DNA of 64,000 nucleotides, taken from positions 62,001 to 126,000 of the forward strand of contig NZ_KK211081.1 in NCBI RefSeq assembly GCF_000620145.1, in the 5' to 3' direction. The stretch is from Deefgea rivuli DSM 18356 (lineage in GTDB: Bacteria > Pseudomonadota > Gammaproteobacteria > Burkholderiales > Chitinibacteraceae). The notes under the pieces were generated by a model. It saw only the letters and a program-made list of their open reading frames with translations. It did no database searches and was not told the origin of the DNA. Below, piece by piece: positions 52,249 to 61,410 of the stretch; positions within the stretch are counted from its first letter, which is position 1; the number at the start of each line of letters is the position of its first letter. Made by a program: the position numbers and the translations under genes.

Positions 52249-52698
52249 TTAGCTTTGCGTCCACGGCAAACCTGCCGCTTGCCAACCATTACTGGTGCCG
52301 CGATGTCCTGCAGCATCTACATCACCTTCAAAACCTTCCAGAATATTCAGCGTGCTGTAACCATGTTGCGCCGCCAATGCCGCCGCAGCGTGCGATCGTG
52401 CACCAGAACGGCACAAAAACAGCAGCACGCTTTCTGGATCGACGGCAGCTTTCAGTTGCGCCAGAAAGTTAGGGTTACTCGCCATGCTCGGATAGCTTTT
52501 CCACTCAATCAATTGAGCCCCTGGCACCACACCGACCCATTGCCATTCGGCTTGCGTGCGTACATCCACTAACTTGGCGTTTGGCATCGCTTGCAATAAA
52601 GCCCACGCTTCACTCGGCGTCACCTCACCCGAATAGGGCAATGCTTTATTCACTGCTCGTAAACGGGCACTTTCTAAAATCTCATTAAATTGACTCAC
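52249..52698 (-). CDS. Rhodanese-domain protein
   Basis: Single rhodanese domain (~30-140) with active-site loop LCRSGARS, which carries the persulfide cysteine; sulfur transfer or detoxification role. Also VDVRTQAEW and the C-terminal GWQAAGLPW typical of GlpE/YgaP-like proteins. 149 residues, cytoplasmic. The start is GTG at 52698 with AGGG 6 bases upstream. It is divergent from glnA across the regulated promoter region; a rhodanese gene beside glnA is a common betaproteobacterial arrangement. Confidence 0.88.
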   Translation of the reverse strand: MSQFNEILESARLRAVNKALPYSGEVTPSEAWALLQAMPNAKLVDVRTQAEWQWVGVVPGAQLIEWKSYPSMASNPNFLAQLKAAVDPESVLLFLCRSGARSHAAAALAAQHGYSTLNILEGFEGDVDAAGHRGTSNGWQAAGLPWTQS

Positions 52699-52775
52699 TT
52701 AACGCCCTCGCTCGGATTGAATTAATTCATCGCACTATTTTAGCCATAGACGCTGAGAAATAGGCAAACTTCGAG

Positions 52776-52792
52776 TGCACCAATTCAGTGCA
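52776..52792. promoter_or_regulatory. NtrC binding site upstream of glnA
   Basis: TGCACCAATTCAGTGCA follows the NtrC 17-mer pattern (TGCACC, five bases, GGTGCA) with one mismatch. It is about 100 bases upstream of the sigma-54 promoter, a usual enhancer distance. A second possible half-site GCACCAAAA lies at ~52808. Confidence 0.7.
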
Positions 52793-52884
52793 AAAACAAA
52801 GGCTACGCACCAAAAAATACCCAGCAAAGTAGGCTACGCGCCAGCAATAAGATGTGGCACAATAGCCTGCAAGCAATAATTGCA

Positions 52885-52902
52885 TTGGCACGGTTCGTGC
52901 TT
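52885..52902 (+). promoter_or_regulatory. Sigma-54 promoter of glnA
   Basis: TTGGCACGGTTCGTGCTTT contains the invariant GG (52887) and GC (52899) ten bases apart. It gives a ~60-base leader to the glnA start and fits activation by phosphorylated NtrC. Confidence 0.8.
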
Positions 52903-52969
52903 TAGTACATGCAGCAACAAATATCCAACTCATTTTTAGTGTTTTTACTCGTCCCTCAGGAGCGACAAC

Positions 52970-54379
52970 ATGGCGGCAGCAGACGTTCTCAAGCTTATTA
53001 AAGAAAACGACATTCGTTTCGTTGACTTGCGTTTCACCGATACCATCGGTAAAGAGCATCACGTAACTGTTCCTTCTCACGTGGTTGACGAGGACTGGTT
53101 CGACGCGGGTCACGCGTTTGATGGTTCTTCAATTTCTGGCTGGAAAGGCATTCAAGCTTCTGACATGTTGTTGATGGCTGATCCTTCTACTGCCAACATC
53201 GATCCATTCTTTGATGAGCCAACGCTGATCATGACTTGCGATGTGATTGAGCCAGCAACAGGTAAAGGCTACGATCGCGATCCACGTTCATTAGCACGCC
53301 GCGCTGAAGCCTACTTGAAAACCACCGGCATCGGTGACACGGCTTACTTCGGTCCAGAGCCAGAATTCTTTATCTTTGACAGCATCCGTTGGAACACGGA
53401 TATGTCAGGTTCATTCGTGAAAATCGGCTCAGACGAAGGCGCTTGGGCGACTGCGGATGAAGTACAAGGCGGCAACCTCGGTCACCGTCCACGCGTTAAA
53501 GGCGGCTACTTCCCAGTGCCTCCAGTGGACAGCCATCAAGACATCCGCGCTTCTATGGTGCTGATCCTTGAAGAAATGGGCGTGCCTGTTGAAGTGTTCC
53601 ATCACGAAGTTTCAAATGCCGGTCAAAATGAAATCGGTACTAAATTCTCGACTTTGACGCAACGCGCTGACTGGACTCAAATCCTGAAATACGTTGTGCA
53701 TAACGTGGCACATCAATACGGCAAAACTGCAACTTTCATGCCAAAACCAGTCGTTGGCGACAATGGTTCAGGTATGCACGTGCATCAGTCAATCTGGAAA
53801 GATGGCAAAAACTTGTTTGCAGGTAATGAATACGCAGGTTTGTCTGAAACAGCCTTGTTCTACATCGGCGGTATCATCAAGCACGCGAAAGCATTGAACG
53901 CAATCACCAATCCAGGTACGAACTCGTACAAACGTTTGGTGCCACATTACGAAGCGCCGGTTAAATTGGCTTACTCAGCGAAAAACCGTTCTGCATCGAT
54001 CCGTATTCCGCACGTAGCCAGCGAAAAAGGTCGTCGTATTGAAGCGCGCTTCCCAGATCCTTTGGCTAATCCATACCTCTGCTTCGCAGCGTTGATGATG
54101 GCCGGTTTGGATGGCATCCAAAACAAGATTCACCCAGGCGATCCAGCGGACAAGAACTTGTACGACTTGCCACCTGAAGAAGACAAATTGATTCCTACCG
54201 TTTGCTCATCTTTGGATCAAGCTTTGGAAGCACTCGATGCAGACCGCGAGTTCTTGACTCGTGGCGGCGTATTCACTAACGAGTGGATCGATGCTTACAT
54301 CGAACTCAAAATGAACGATGTAAATCGTTCACGCATGAACGTGCATCCAGTTGAATTTGACATGTACTACTCGCTGTAA
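52970..54379 (+). CDS. glnA: Glutamine synthetase, type I
   Basis: Joins ammonia to glutamate using ATP; dodecameric. Signature regions: [12 protein letters not shown] (~48), [19 protein letters not shown], the ATP segment [17 protein letters not shown] and RIPH. The regulatory Tyr for adenylylation is in [10 protein letters not shown], so it is the GlnE-controlled beta subtype. 469 residues, full length. The ATG at 52970 follows AGGAG. Controlled by a sigma-54 promoter with an NtrC site; followed by its own terminator. ntrB and ntrC are 8 kb downstream. Confidence 0.97.
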   Translation: MAAADVLKLIKENDIRFVDLRFTDTIGKEHHVTVPSHVVDEDWFDAGHAFDGSSISGWKGIQASDMLLMADPSTANIDPFFDEPTLIMTCDVIEPATGKGYDRDPRSLARRAEAYLKTTGIGDTAYFGPEPEFFIFDSIRWNTDMSGSFVKIGSDEGAWATADEVQGGNLGHRPRVKGGYFPVPPVDSHQDIRASMVLILEEMGVPVEVFHHEVSNAGQNEIGTKFSTLTQRADWTQILKYVVHNVAHQYGKTATFMPKPVVGDNGSGMHVHQSIWKDGKNLFAGNEYAGLSETALFYIGGIIKHAKALNAITNPGTNSYKRLVPHYEAPVKLAYSAKNRSASIRIPHVASEKGRRIEARFPDPLANPYLCFAALMMAGLDGIQNKIHPGDPADKNLYDLPPEEDKLIPTVCSSLDQALEALDADREFLTRGGVFTNEWIDAYIELKMNDVNRSRMNVHPVEFDMYYSL

Positions 54380-54419
54380 TCTTTTCGCCTGTGATTCACA
54401 GGCTTAAAAATAGCGTGAT

Positions 54420-54452
54420 AAACCCATACCGGCTTGCTGGTATGGGTTTTTT
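54420..54452 (+). terminator. Rho-independent terminator after glnA
   Basis: AAACCCATACC / GGTATGGGTTT stem with GGCTTGCT loop and TTTTTT. A smaller CCTGTGATTCACAGG hairpin precedes it at ~54388-54402. Confidence 0.92.
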
Positions 54453-54588
54453 AATTTCCGCACCAAGCAAGCCAAATCCGCAGTTCCTAATTAAATCAAA
54501 CAGTTAATCGGCAATAAGCCATTAATTTCAGTTTAATTCACCACAAACAACGCTATACTTGAGTATTATTTACAACAAAGTAAGAATC

Positions 54589-56091
54589 ATGCGTAAAAAT
54601 TGTAATTCACTACACATAAGGATCGGCATTTTTTTATTGCTGTATCTGCTCGCGGGTGAATTATCGATTCAATTAGGTACGATAAATCCCGGCAATATGG
54701 CGATTGTCTGGCTGGCCGCAGGGATTGGCTTATTTGCCGTATTACAGCTCAAAAAAATCGGTATCGCACTGGTATTCGTCGGCAGTTTTATTGTTAACAC
54801 CCCCCATGTATTTCATGGCGATTGGCAGCATCAAATCGGCCGCATTGCAGTGATCGGGCTTATTTTTGCTTTAATTGATACGCTGCAATCCTTTATCGCC
54901 GCCCGTGCTTATACGCAACTTGATCAAGCCCACGGCACACAACTCTGGACTCGCCCCATACTACTACCCAAAGTTTGGCTTGAGGTCTGCCTCGTGCCTT
55001 CCATGCTCACGATGCCACTGTTTATTATTCTAATGATTTGCAGCGGACTTATTCCATCAGATACGTCTTCAATACTGCTACGCAGCACTATTTTATTACT
55101 GGCCGATACTTCGGGCTTATTGCTACTGAGCCCACTCTACCCCTACCTTAAAGCGGGCACCCTACTTAAAGAATTGCGCCGCGTTTTTTGGTATCTCACC
55201 GCCACACTGCCGCCCATTCTGATCAATTATTTCCTATTGGATCGGATGCTCGTGCTGCTACTGCCCCTAATGCTCTTTATTACGGTGCGCTTTAAAATGG
55301 CGGCCACTAATTTTGCGCTGCTAGTCGTCACGCAGCTCTGCATTGGCCTCACGGCTAAGGGTTATGGTTTTTGGGCGCCACAAAATTTGGTGATTTCATT
55401 ACTACAAATTCAGGTTTTTACTTTTTCAATCGCGCTGGCTTTACAGTATTTAGCGCAAACGCAAATGCAAATTACGCATCATAAAGAGCTACTGGAAATT
55501 GAAGTTCAATCCCGTACGGAATCATTAGCGGCGCTCAACGCTGAACTCACTACACTCGCCACCACCGATGAACTCACCCAGCTACCCAACCGCCGCGAAT
55601 GGCAGCTCAAAGCCAGCCAAGCGATCTTACAAGCGAGGCGCTACCAGAAAGAACTCAGTGTGATGATGATTGATGTTGATCATTTCAAAAAAGTGAACGA
55701 TCAGTACGGCCATCTCACGGGCGATATGATCCTGAAAGAGATCGCAAAAATCTGCCAGCAAAACATCCGTGGCCCCGATAGCGCGGCGCGCTGGGGTGGT
55801 GAAGAATTCGTGATTTTATTGCCAGAAACCGATCATCACCAAGCACTGGTTGTCGCAGAAAAAATCCGCCTCTCAATTGCCCAATCGCAACACACCCCAA
55901 AAGGAAAAGCGCCATTTCACACCACCGTGAGCATCGGTATTACCTCCTTAATGCCCAGCGATAGCACGCTGGATGAGGTTTTATCCCGTGCAGACCAAGC
56001 GATGTATGCGGCCAAATCCGCAGGACGCAACTGCGTGCAAAGCGCGCAATTTATGAGCAGCAATTATCTTAGCCAATCGAAACCATCTTAA
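54589..56091 (+). CDS. MASE1-like membrane diguanylate cyclase
   Basis: Predicted c-di-GMP synthase. The first ~300 residues form eight or so hydrophobic helices with MASE1 features (AGELSIQLGTINPGNMAIVWLAAGIGL). A coiled coil (~305-335) is followed by the GGDEF domain: TTDELTQLPNRREW, MMIDVDHFKKVND, and active-site ARWGGEEFVILLPE. No RxxD inhibitory site is evident at the usual place before GGEEF. 500 residues. The ATG at 54589 is chosen; TTG at 54559 would add ten residues. It stands alone between glnA and recR. Confidence 0.87.
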   Translation: MRKNCNSLHIRIGIFLLLYLLAGELSIQLGTINPGNMAIVWLAAGIGLFAVLQLKKIGIALVFVGSFIVNTPHVFHGDWQHQIGRIAVIGLIFALIDTLQSFIAARAYTQLDQAHGTQLWTRPILLPKVWLEVCLVPSMLTMPLFIILMICSGLIPSDTSSILLRSTILLLADTSGLLLLSPLYPYLKAGTLLKELRRVFWYLTATLPPILINYFLLDRMLVLLLPLMLFITVRFKMAATNFALLVVTQLCIGLTAKGYGFWAPQNLVISLLQIQVFTFSIALALQYLAQTQMQITHHKELLEIEVQSRTESLAALNAELTTLATTDELTQLPNRREWQLKASQAILQARRYQKELSVMMIDVDHFKKVNDQYGHLTGDMILKEIAKICQQNIRGPDSAARWGGEEFVILLPETDHHQALVVAEKIRLSIAQSQHTPKGKAPFHTTVSIGITSLMPSDSTLDEVLSRADQAMYAAKSAGRNCVQSAQFMSSNYLSQSKPS

Positions 56092-56137
56092 TGAAAGCGT
56101 CCAAATCACAAGGCATGCGCAGCGCAATCAGCGCCTG

Positions 56138-56734
56138 CTAAACAATACGCCGTTCAATTAAAGCCTGCGCCAACGTACCCGGATCAACATGCTCTAGCTC
56201 GCCGCCCACTGGCAGGCCTCGGGCGATTCGGCTCACTTGCAAACCACGAGCACGTAACATTTCAGCCAGATAATGCGCAGTCGCTTCACCCTCAGTGGTG
56301 AAATTGGTCGCCAGCACGACTTCCACTACCGTGCCATCGCTAGCGCGTTCCAGCAATTGTTTTAGCGCAATATCATTTGGGCCAATGCCATCCAATGGGC
56401 TAAGCCGCCCCATCAGCACAAAATACAGCCCTTCATAGCTACGCGTTTGCTCAATCGACATCAAATCGGTTGGCATTTCAACGACGCATAATTGCGTGTG
56501 ATTACGCCTATCATCCAAGCAAATTTCGCAGGTATCGGCTTCAGTGAAGGTATTGCAATGACGGCAGTGTTTGAGTGTGCCAAGCGCGTTTTCAAGCGCG
56601 CTGGCCAAGTCGGCAGCACCACGCTGATCGCGCTGCACCAAATGAAACGCCATTCGCGCGGCTGATTTAGGGCCAACACCGGGCAGAATTCGTAAAGCGT
56701 CAATGAGTTGATTGAGTGATGCAGGAATAGGCAT
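56138..56734 (-). CDS. recR: Recombination protein RecR
   Basis: Acts with RecF and RecO in loading RecA at gaps. HhH motif [16 protein letters not shown] at the N-terminus, zinc finger [16 protein letters not shown], Toprim domain ending [15 protein letters not shown]. The start at 56734 gives 198 residues, exactly the usual size; a longer frame back to 56935 overlaps ybaB. The bases where a ribosome site is expected belong to palindrome A11, which ends one base from the ATG. Operon dnaX-ybaB-recR. Confidence 0.93.
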   Translation of the reverse strand: MPIPASLNQLIDALRILPGVGPKSAARMAFHLVQRDQRGAADLASALENALGTLKHCRHCNTFTEADTCEICLDDRRNHTQLCVVEMPTDLMSIEQTRSYEGLYFVLMGRLSPLDGIGPNDIALKQLLERASDGTVVEVVLATNFTTEGEATAHYLAEMLRARGLQVSRIARGLPVGGELEHVDPGTLAQALIERRIV

Positions 56735-56735
56735 A

Positions 56736-56784
56736 GGGTATTGCTCTGTAGGCTTTATTGAGTAATGCCTACAGGGCAATACCC
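56736..56784. repeat. GGGTAT-type palindrome, best-conserved copy (A11)
   Basis: Arms GGGTATTGCTCTGTAGGC (56736-56753) and GCCTACAGGGCAATACCC (56767-56784) pair at 17 of 18 positions; loop TTTATTGAGTAAT. It lies within the dnaX-ybaB-recR operon and abuts the recR start codon. Confidence 0.92.
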
Positions 56785-56822
56785 TTATTTTCGCCCCAGA
56801 CAGATCGCCCAGGGCCGGAAAA

Positions 56823-57155
56823 TCAGAACGGCATTTTAAAACCAGGCGGCAATTGCATACCAGCGGTAAAGCCACCCATTTTGGCTTGGCTAGTCGCTTC
56901 TGCTTTACGCAATGCATCGTTAAATGCCGCAGCAATCAAATCTTCAAGCATATCTTTGTCGTCTGCAAACAGGCTGTCATCAATCGCCACGCGGCGTACG
57001 ACATTACTGCAGGTCAGCGTGATTTTAACCATGCCCGCACCCGATTGGCCTTCTACTTCCACAGTCGCCAATTCTTCTTGCGCTTTAGCCATATTTTCTT
57101 GCATTTGCTGGGCTTGTTTCATCAAACCAGCCATACCGCCTTTACCACCAAACAT
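56823..57155 (-). CDS. ybaB: YbaB/EbfC nucleoid-associated protein
   Basis: Small DNA-binding dimer encoded between dnaX and recR in many bacteria. A Met/Gln-rich N-terminal helix ([20 protein letters not shown]) is followed by a beta sheet ([19 protein letters not shown]) and a C-terminal helix with [15 protein letters not shown]. 110 residues, as expected. The ATG is at 57155. The 168-base gap to dnaX is filled by repeat R5, unusually wide for this operon. Confidence 0.93.
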   Translation of the reverse strand: MFGGKGGMAGLMKQAQQMQENMAKAQEELATVEVEGQSGAGMVKITLTCSNVVRRVAIDDSLFADDKDMLEDLIAAAFNDALRKAEATSQAKMGGFTAGMQLPPGFKMPF

Positions 57156-57185
57156 ATGAGTTCCTTTTTAAATAAAAGAGAAGGT

Positions 57186-57316
57186 GTCCACGAAAGACAC
57201 GAAAAGCACGAAAAATTCAAAAAGACGAAACAACACAGACAAGTAAGCTTGTGTTTATGCGCCGATGATTCAAGTGAACTGGTTTTCCTTTCGTGGCTTT
57301 CGTGTTTTTCGTGGAC
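57186..57316. repeat. CACGAA palindrome, GTCCACGAA end-type (R5)
   Basis: Begins GTCCACGAAAGACACGAAAA and ends TTTCGTGTTTTTCGTGGAC, with a unique ~65-base centre. It lies inside the dnaX-ybaB-recR operon, 8 bases from the dnaX stop. Confidence 0.88.
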
Positions 57317-57323
57317 GAGATTT

Positions 57324-59087
57324 TTAAATGGGTTTGATTGAATCAAGTGCAATACTAGCGCCGAATTCTTTCACCATCGTTTGCACAAAGGGATCACGAT
57401 TAATCGCTGCAACCGCATTATCTTGCCGTTCTTGTTTTTCACGATAATGAATATCCGCCGGCGTTTCAGTTAGCACTTCGCCAATTTGCACATTCAACGC
57501 AATTTCGCGGCCAAAATACTCGCTGAGCGCCAAGCGCAGCTTTTCCTGATAATCGCGTGTGGCTACGCTACGATGTTCTTCTTCAACTTTAATATTGAAG
57601 TGTATATCGCTGTAGTTCAATAATTCAGAGTGCTGCGCCAACATACCTGCTTGACCCAACTTCAAATGCACTACTAAAGCGCGCCAATCGCCGTTAAAAA
57701 CAGCCGCTACTAGCGGTGCTTGTGAACTTGGCGGCTCGACCACGGACGGCTGCGCGACAGAAGCTTGAACTAGGGCAGTTTGTTGCGCCGCAGGGGTAGT
57801 TTGTGCAGGCACATCATCTTGCCGCCAAGGCGGTGTGTCATCGTATTTTGCGCTAGGTTCAGCCGCTTGAAATGGTGTAGAAGTTGGCGTTACCACAGCT
57901 TGAACTTGTGGAGCATGCACTGGCGACGTAGCGGCGGTCTGTTGCGCTGCAACAGGTGCAGCAATCGCAGAAGAATTCACCGGCATAACGATATGGCCTG
58001 CATCGCTAGGCGCAAACGCCAGCATGCGCAAAATCGTCATCGTAAAACCGGCATACTCATCGGGAGCTAGCGGTAAATCACGACGGCCATGCAAAGCAAT
58101 TTGGTAATACAGCTGCGCGTCTTCCGGCGTGAGCGCTTGTGCAATGCTGATAATTTGCTCACGCAGCGGTAAATCGTCCGCCAATGCGCCGGGTACAGCC
58201 TGCACGAGGGCAATTTGCTGCAATAGCGACGCAAGCTCATGCAATGCCGCCTCATACGACAGACCGCGTTCAGCAATCGTATCGGCCGTTTTCAGCAGTG
58301 CTGCACCGTCTTTGTGCAGCAGCGCCGTGAGAAGCTCAAACAAATAACTTTGATCGACCGCGCCAAGCATCGCCCGCACATCGGCTTCTGCCACTTTGCC
58401 AGCGCCATAGGCAATCGCTTGATCGAGCAGTGACAGCCCATCGCGCATTGAGCCGCTGGCGGCGTGGCCGATTAGATTCAGCGCAAGTGCTTCGTATTGG
58501 ATTTGTTCAGCCTGTAGCACCGTATGCAAATGGCCGGTGACTTGTTGCGGCGTCATTTGGCGCAATGAAAATTGCAAACAACGGCTTAAGACCGTGATCG
58601 GCACTTTTTGCGGATCAGTGGTAGCTAGGATAAATTTGACGTGGCTCGGCGGCTCTTCCAGCGTTTTTAGCATCGCATTGAAAGCCGACTTGGAGAGCAT
58701 GTGCACTTCGTCGATAATGTAGACTTTAAAACGGCCTGCGGTCGGTGCATACTGCGCGTTGTCCAAGACTTCGCGAATATTGTCGATACCGGTATTAGAT
58801 GCCGCATCGATCTCAAGTAGGTCGACAAAGCGCCCCGCATCAATTTGCGTACACGCAGAACACACGCCGCAAGGCTCGGACGTAATGCCGGTTTCGCAAT
58901 TGAGTGCCTTGGCCATGATGCGGGCGATGGTAGTTTTACCCACGCCGCGCGTACCGGTGAGCAAATACGCATGATGCAAGCGCTCAGAGGCAAACGCATT
59001 TGCCAGCGCTTTAATCACGTGTTCCTGCCCGACCAATTGGGCAAAAGTTTTCGGTCGCCACTTACGGGCTAGTACTTGGTAGCTCAT
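57324..59087 (-). CDS. dnaX: DNA polymerase III subunit gamma/tau
   Basis: Clamp-loader ATPase. Walker A GTRGVGKTT near residue 45, zinc site with CGVCSAC, DEVHMLS box, arginine-finger SRCLQF; AAA+ core to ~365. A Pro/Ala/Gln-rich linker and a tau-type C-terminal domain (GDWRALVVHLKLGQAGMLAQ) follow. 587 residues, a full tau. No A-rich slippery heptamer of the E. coli kind was noticed after the ATPase part, so a gamma product by frameshift is unsupported. First gene of dnaX-ybaB-recR; the ATG at 59087 has a weak ribosome site. Confidence 0.93.
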   Translation of the reverse strand: MSYQVLARKWRPKTFAQLVGQEHVIKALANAFASERLHHAYLLTGTRGVGKTTIARIMAKALNCETGITSEPCGVCSACTQIDAGRFVDLLEIDAASNTGIDNIREVLDNAQYAPTAGRFKVYIIDEVHMLSKSAFNAMLKTLEEPPSHVKFILATTDPQKVPITVLSRCLQFSLRQMTPQQVTGHLHTVLQAEQIQYEALALNLIGHAASGSMRDGLSLLDQAIAYGAGKVAEADVRAMLGAVDQSYLFELLTALLHKDGAALLKTADTIAERGLSYEAALHELASLLQQIALVQAVPGALADDLPLREQIISIAQALTPEDAQLYYQIALHGRRDLPLAPDEYAGFTMTILRMLAFAPSDAGHIVMPVNSSAIAAPVAAQQTAATSPVHAPQVQAVVTPTSTPFQAAEPSAKYDDTPPWRQDDVPAQTTPAAQQTALVQASVAQPSVVEPPSSQAPLVAAVFNGDWRALVVHLKLGQAGMLAQHSELLNYSDIHFNIKVEEEHRSVATRDYQEKLRLALSEYFGREIALNVQIGEVLTETPADIHYREKQERQDNAVAAINRDPFVQTMVKEFGASIALDSIKPI

Positions 59088-59173
59088 GGCAGCATTCTAA
59101 CAGAGTCTGGTTTTAATCTAACAGAGCACCTTTTTAAAAGTGCTACGCGCATAGCAAATGGCGACATTAAGTG

Positions 59174-59290
59174 CTCGTGCAAAAGTTTTATGGCAAAGCG
59201 GGCAAGCCCAAGGCAGTACTTTAGTACGACAAGGCGAGACAACGATGCAAGACTGGGTGGCCTTAGGCCAAAACTTTTGCTTATCTAACT
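59174..59290. repeat. GCAAAAGTTTT-type element, full length (B2)
   Basis: GTGCAAAAGTTTTATGGCAA, then GGGCAAGCCCAAGGCAGTAC, GTACGACAAGGCGAGACAAC, GATGCAAGACTGGGTGGCCT and CCAAAACTTTTGCTTATC. It aligns along its whole length with B1. It sits between the divergent dnaX and Oxidored-like genes. Confidence 0.88.
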
Positions 59291-59317
59291 TATGCCCTTT
59301 TTTAAATTGAAAGTAAA

Positions 59318-59566
59318 ATGACAAACCATTCAGCGGAACTATCTAGCAATAATCTCGATCCTAAGCCCGAAGCGCCGATTGAACCGCCGCTCGAAGCCTG
59401 TTGCAGCAGCGGCTGTTATCCATGCATTCTCGATCTCTACACCGAAGAATTGCAACAGTATCGAAGTGACCTTGCAGCATGGCAAGTCAGACAATCGGTC
59501 ACGGCATGCCAAGATCAGCAATCTGCCGTTTCAAATCCCAATCAGGATCCACTATGCAATACCTAA
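59318..59566 (+). CDS. Oxidoreductase-like domain protein (Oxidored-like family)
   Basis: 82-residue protein with the conserved pattern PPLEACCSSGCYPCILDLYTEEL and a following YRSDLAAW, the signature of the Oxidored-like N-terminal domain family; four cysteines suggest metal or disulfide binding. Biochemical role unknown. The ATG at 59318 has a weak ribosome site. The last four codons overlap the start of the dacB gene, indicating a shared transcript. Confidence 0.75.
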   Translation: MTNHSAELSSNNLDPKPEAPIEPPLEACCSSGCYPCILDLYTEELQQYRSDLAAWQVRQSVTACQDQQSAVSNPNQDPLCNT

Positions 59567-60993
59567 TTCGACGCCTCATTACCCTTGCCTTAGCAGCCAG
59601 CTTACCTCTCGCTAGCTTCGCTGCTGAAAGCTTGCCCGCCAGCGTCAGCAATGCACTCAAAACGGCCAAAATCCCAGCGGAGGCTTTATCTGTCTCTATG
59701 ATTCCGCTCGATGCGGCGGGTCGGCCGCAGTTTTATCGCGCTGATGTAGCAATGAACCCCGCCTCCACAATGAAACTCGTCACCACCTATGCTGGCCTTG
59801 AAATCCTCGGCCCAGCATGGCAATGGCAAACCGAGCTGCGCGCGAATGCGCTACCCAAAAATGGCATACTGGAAGGCGATCTCTACCTAAAAGGTTCGGG
59901 CGACCCAAAGCTGACCTTAGAGCGAATGTGGCTCTTGGTGCGTGATTTGAAAGCGGCAGGCGTGGATGAAATTCGTGGCAATCTGGTATTAGATCGCAGC
60001 GTCTTTGTGTTGGATCCAAATGAACAAGCTTTTGACGACGATGGCGAAGCCAGTGATCGGCCATTTATGGTCAAACCCGATGCGCTTCTGACTAACTTCA
60101 AATCCTTGCGAGTGCGAGTTCGTGCCGATGGTGAACGCGTGCGCGCCTCCGTCGAGCCTGATTGGCCCGAAGTTCGCCTGAGCAATCAACTGGGCTTTGG
60201 CGAAGCCGCACCCTGCGAAACCTGGCAAAAACGCGCGCAATTTCGCATCGGCCAAGCCACACCACAATTGATGATTCAACTGGTTGGCGAAGTACCTGTA
60301 GGGTGTATCGGCGACAAATACATCTCTGCATTTGATGCGCCGACTTATACCTATCTATTATTCAAAAATCTCTGGCGCGAAGCCGGCGGAAAAATCAGCG
60401 GTCAAATGCAACACGGCATTACACCCGCCAATAGCGTTTTGCTCGCCAGCAGTAAATCACAAGATGTGGCCAGCACGATTCGCGATATTAATAAATACAG
60501 CAACAATATGATGGCCCGGCAGTTGTTCCTCACACTGGGCGCAGCCCAAGGCACAGCCGCCGATGGTGCAACAACAGCTAGTCGCTCGGCAGCCGTTATT
60601 CAATGCTGGTTGCAAAGCAAAGGGAAAAATTTCACGGAGCTAGTGCTCGAAAATGGTGCAGGTTTGTCGCGCAAAGAGCAAATCAGCACTCGGCATTTAG
60701 CCGAGTTATTGCAAGATGCATGGAACGCACCTTTAGCTGCTGAATTTATCTCATCGCTACCGATTGTCGGTATCGATGGCACGATGAAAAAGCGCCTAAA
60801 AGATGAAGCCAGCATCGGCCAAGGCCATATCAAAACGGGTACTCTCAAAGATGTACGCGCTGTTGCAGGCTATGTACGTGATGCGCAAGGCAAAACTTGG
60901 GCGGTTGTTGGCATTATCAATCACAGCAACGCGCCTGCAGGTATGCCCGTGCTGGATGAATTGCTCAAATCAGTACGTAAAAGTGGTAACTAA
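59554..60993 (+). CDS. dacB: D-alanyl-D-alanine carboxypeptidase/endopeptidase (PBP4, DacB)
   Basis: Periplasmic penicillin-binding protein of class C (S13 peptidase). Signal peptide ~1-24 (LALAASLPLASFA). Active-site SxxK in NPASTMKLV, SxN in KYSNNMMAR, KTG in HIKTGTLKD. Long insertion domain between SxxK and SxN as usual for PBP4. 479 residues. The ATG at 59554 has AGGA 7 bases upstream and lies inside the preceding gene's end; an in-frame ATG at 59479 has no signal peptide. Followed by a hairpin. Confidence 0.92.
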   Translation: MQYLIRRLITLALAASLPLASFAAESLPASVSNALKTAKIPAEALSVSMIPLDAAGRPQFYRADVAMNPASTMKLVTTYAGLEILGPAWQWQTELRANALPKNGILEGDLYLKGSGDPKLTLERMWLLVRDLKAAGVDEIRGNLVLDRSVFVLDPNEQAFDDDGEASDRPFMVKPDALLTNFKSLRVRVRADGERVRASVEPDWPEVRLSNQLGFGEAAPCETWQKRAQFRIGQATPQLMIQLVGEVPVGCIGDKYISAFDAPTYTYLLFKNLWREAGGKISGQMQHGITPANSVLLASSKSQDVASTIRDINKYSNNMMARQLFLTLGAAQGTAADGATTASRSAAVIQCWLQSKGKNFTELVLENGAGLSRKEQISTRHLAELLQDAWNAPLAAEFISSLPIVGIDGTMKKRLKDEASIGQGHIKTGTLKDVRAVAGYVRDAQGKTWAVVGIINHSNAPAGMPVLDELLKSVRKSGN

Positions 60994-61000
60994 AGTGAAA

Positions 61001-61022
61001 AGAAGCCCACAACTGGGCTTCT
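61001..61022 (+). terminator. Possible terminator after dacB
   Basis: AGAAGCCCA / TGGGCTTCT stem with CAAC loop, starting 7 bases after the stop. Only a weak T-run follows (TGATTTAAA), so termination may be partial and the SelW-like gene may be read through. Confidence 0.65.
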
Positions 61023-61058
61023 GATTTAAAAACTATAAATACTTAGGCTTTATTCAAA

Positions 61059-61340
61059 ATGAGCACAAAACCACGCGTTACGATTTTATACTGCACGCAA
61101 TGCAACTGGCTGCTGCGTAGCGCTTGGCTCGCGCAAGAACTACTCACTACTTTTGCGTTTGAACTCGGCGAAGTGGCGCTACAACCAGGTACAGGTGGGG
61201 TTTTTCTGATTCATTGCGATGATGTTTTAGTGTGGGATAGAAAAATCGACAATGGGTTTCCTGAAGCCAAAGTGCTCAAACAGAGAATCCGCGATTGTGT
61301 CGCGCCAGATAAAACACTGGGCCATTCAGATGCGCCATAA
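61059..61340 (+). CDS. SelT/SelW/SelH-family thioredoxin-like protein (Rdx)
   Basis: 93-residue redox protein; the CxxC in YCTQCNWLLR takes the place of the CxxU of eukaryotic selenoprotein W. Thioredoxin-like fold with the later motif TGGVFLIHCDDVLVWDRK and a typical GFPEAKVLKQRIRD segment. Function in bacteria unsettled. The ATG at 61059 lacks a strong ribosome site. Between dacB and the DUF4124 gene. Confidence 0.85.
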   Translation: MSTKPRVTILYCTQCNWLLRSAWLAQELLTTFAFELGEVALQPGTGGVFLIHCDDVLVWDRKIDNGFPEAKVLKQRIRDCVAPDKTLGHSDAP

Positions 61341-61410
61341 GCAGTAAGTTAAATCGAAACATTCGACTAAGCGATTAGGCACAAAGTCAGGGCTGTGATA
61401 CCTTTCAACT

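Noticed and set aside
57324-59087. Programmed -1 frameshift in dnaX making a gamma form
   Set aside because: A-runs such as GCAAAAAGT at ~58607 lie within the conserved ATPase core (DPQKVPI) and not at the expected place; no slippery heptamer with a following hairpin was found.
59088-59317. 4.5S (SRP) RNA gene next to dnaX
   Set aside because: The conserved GGTCAGG..GGAAGG core was not found; the interval is mostly repeat B2.
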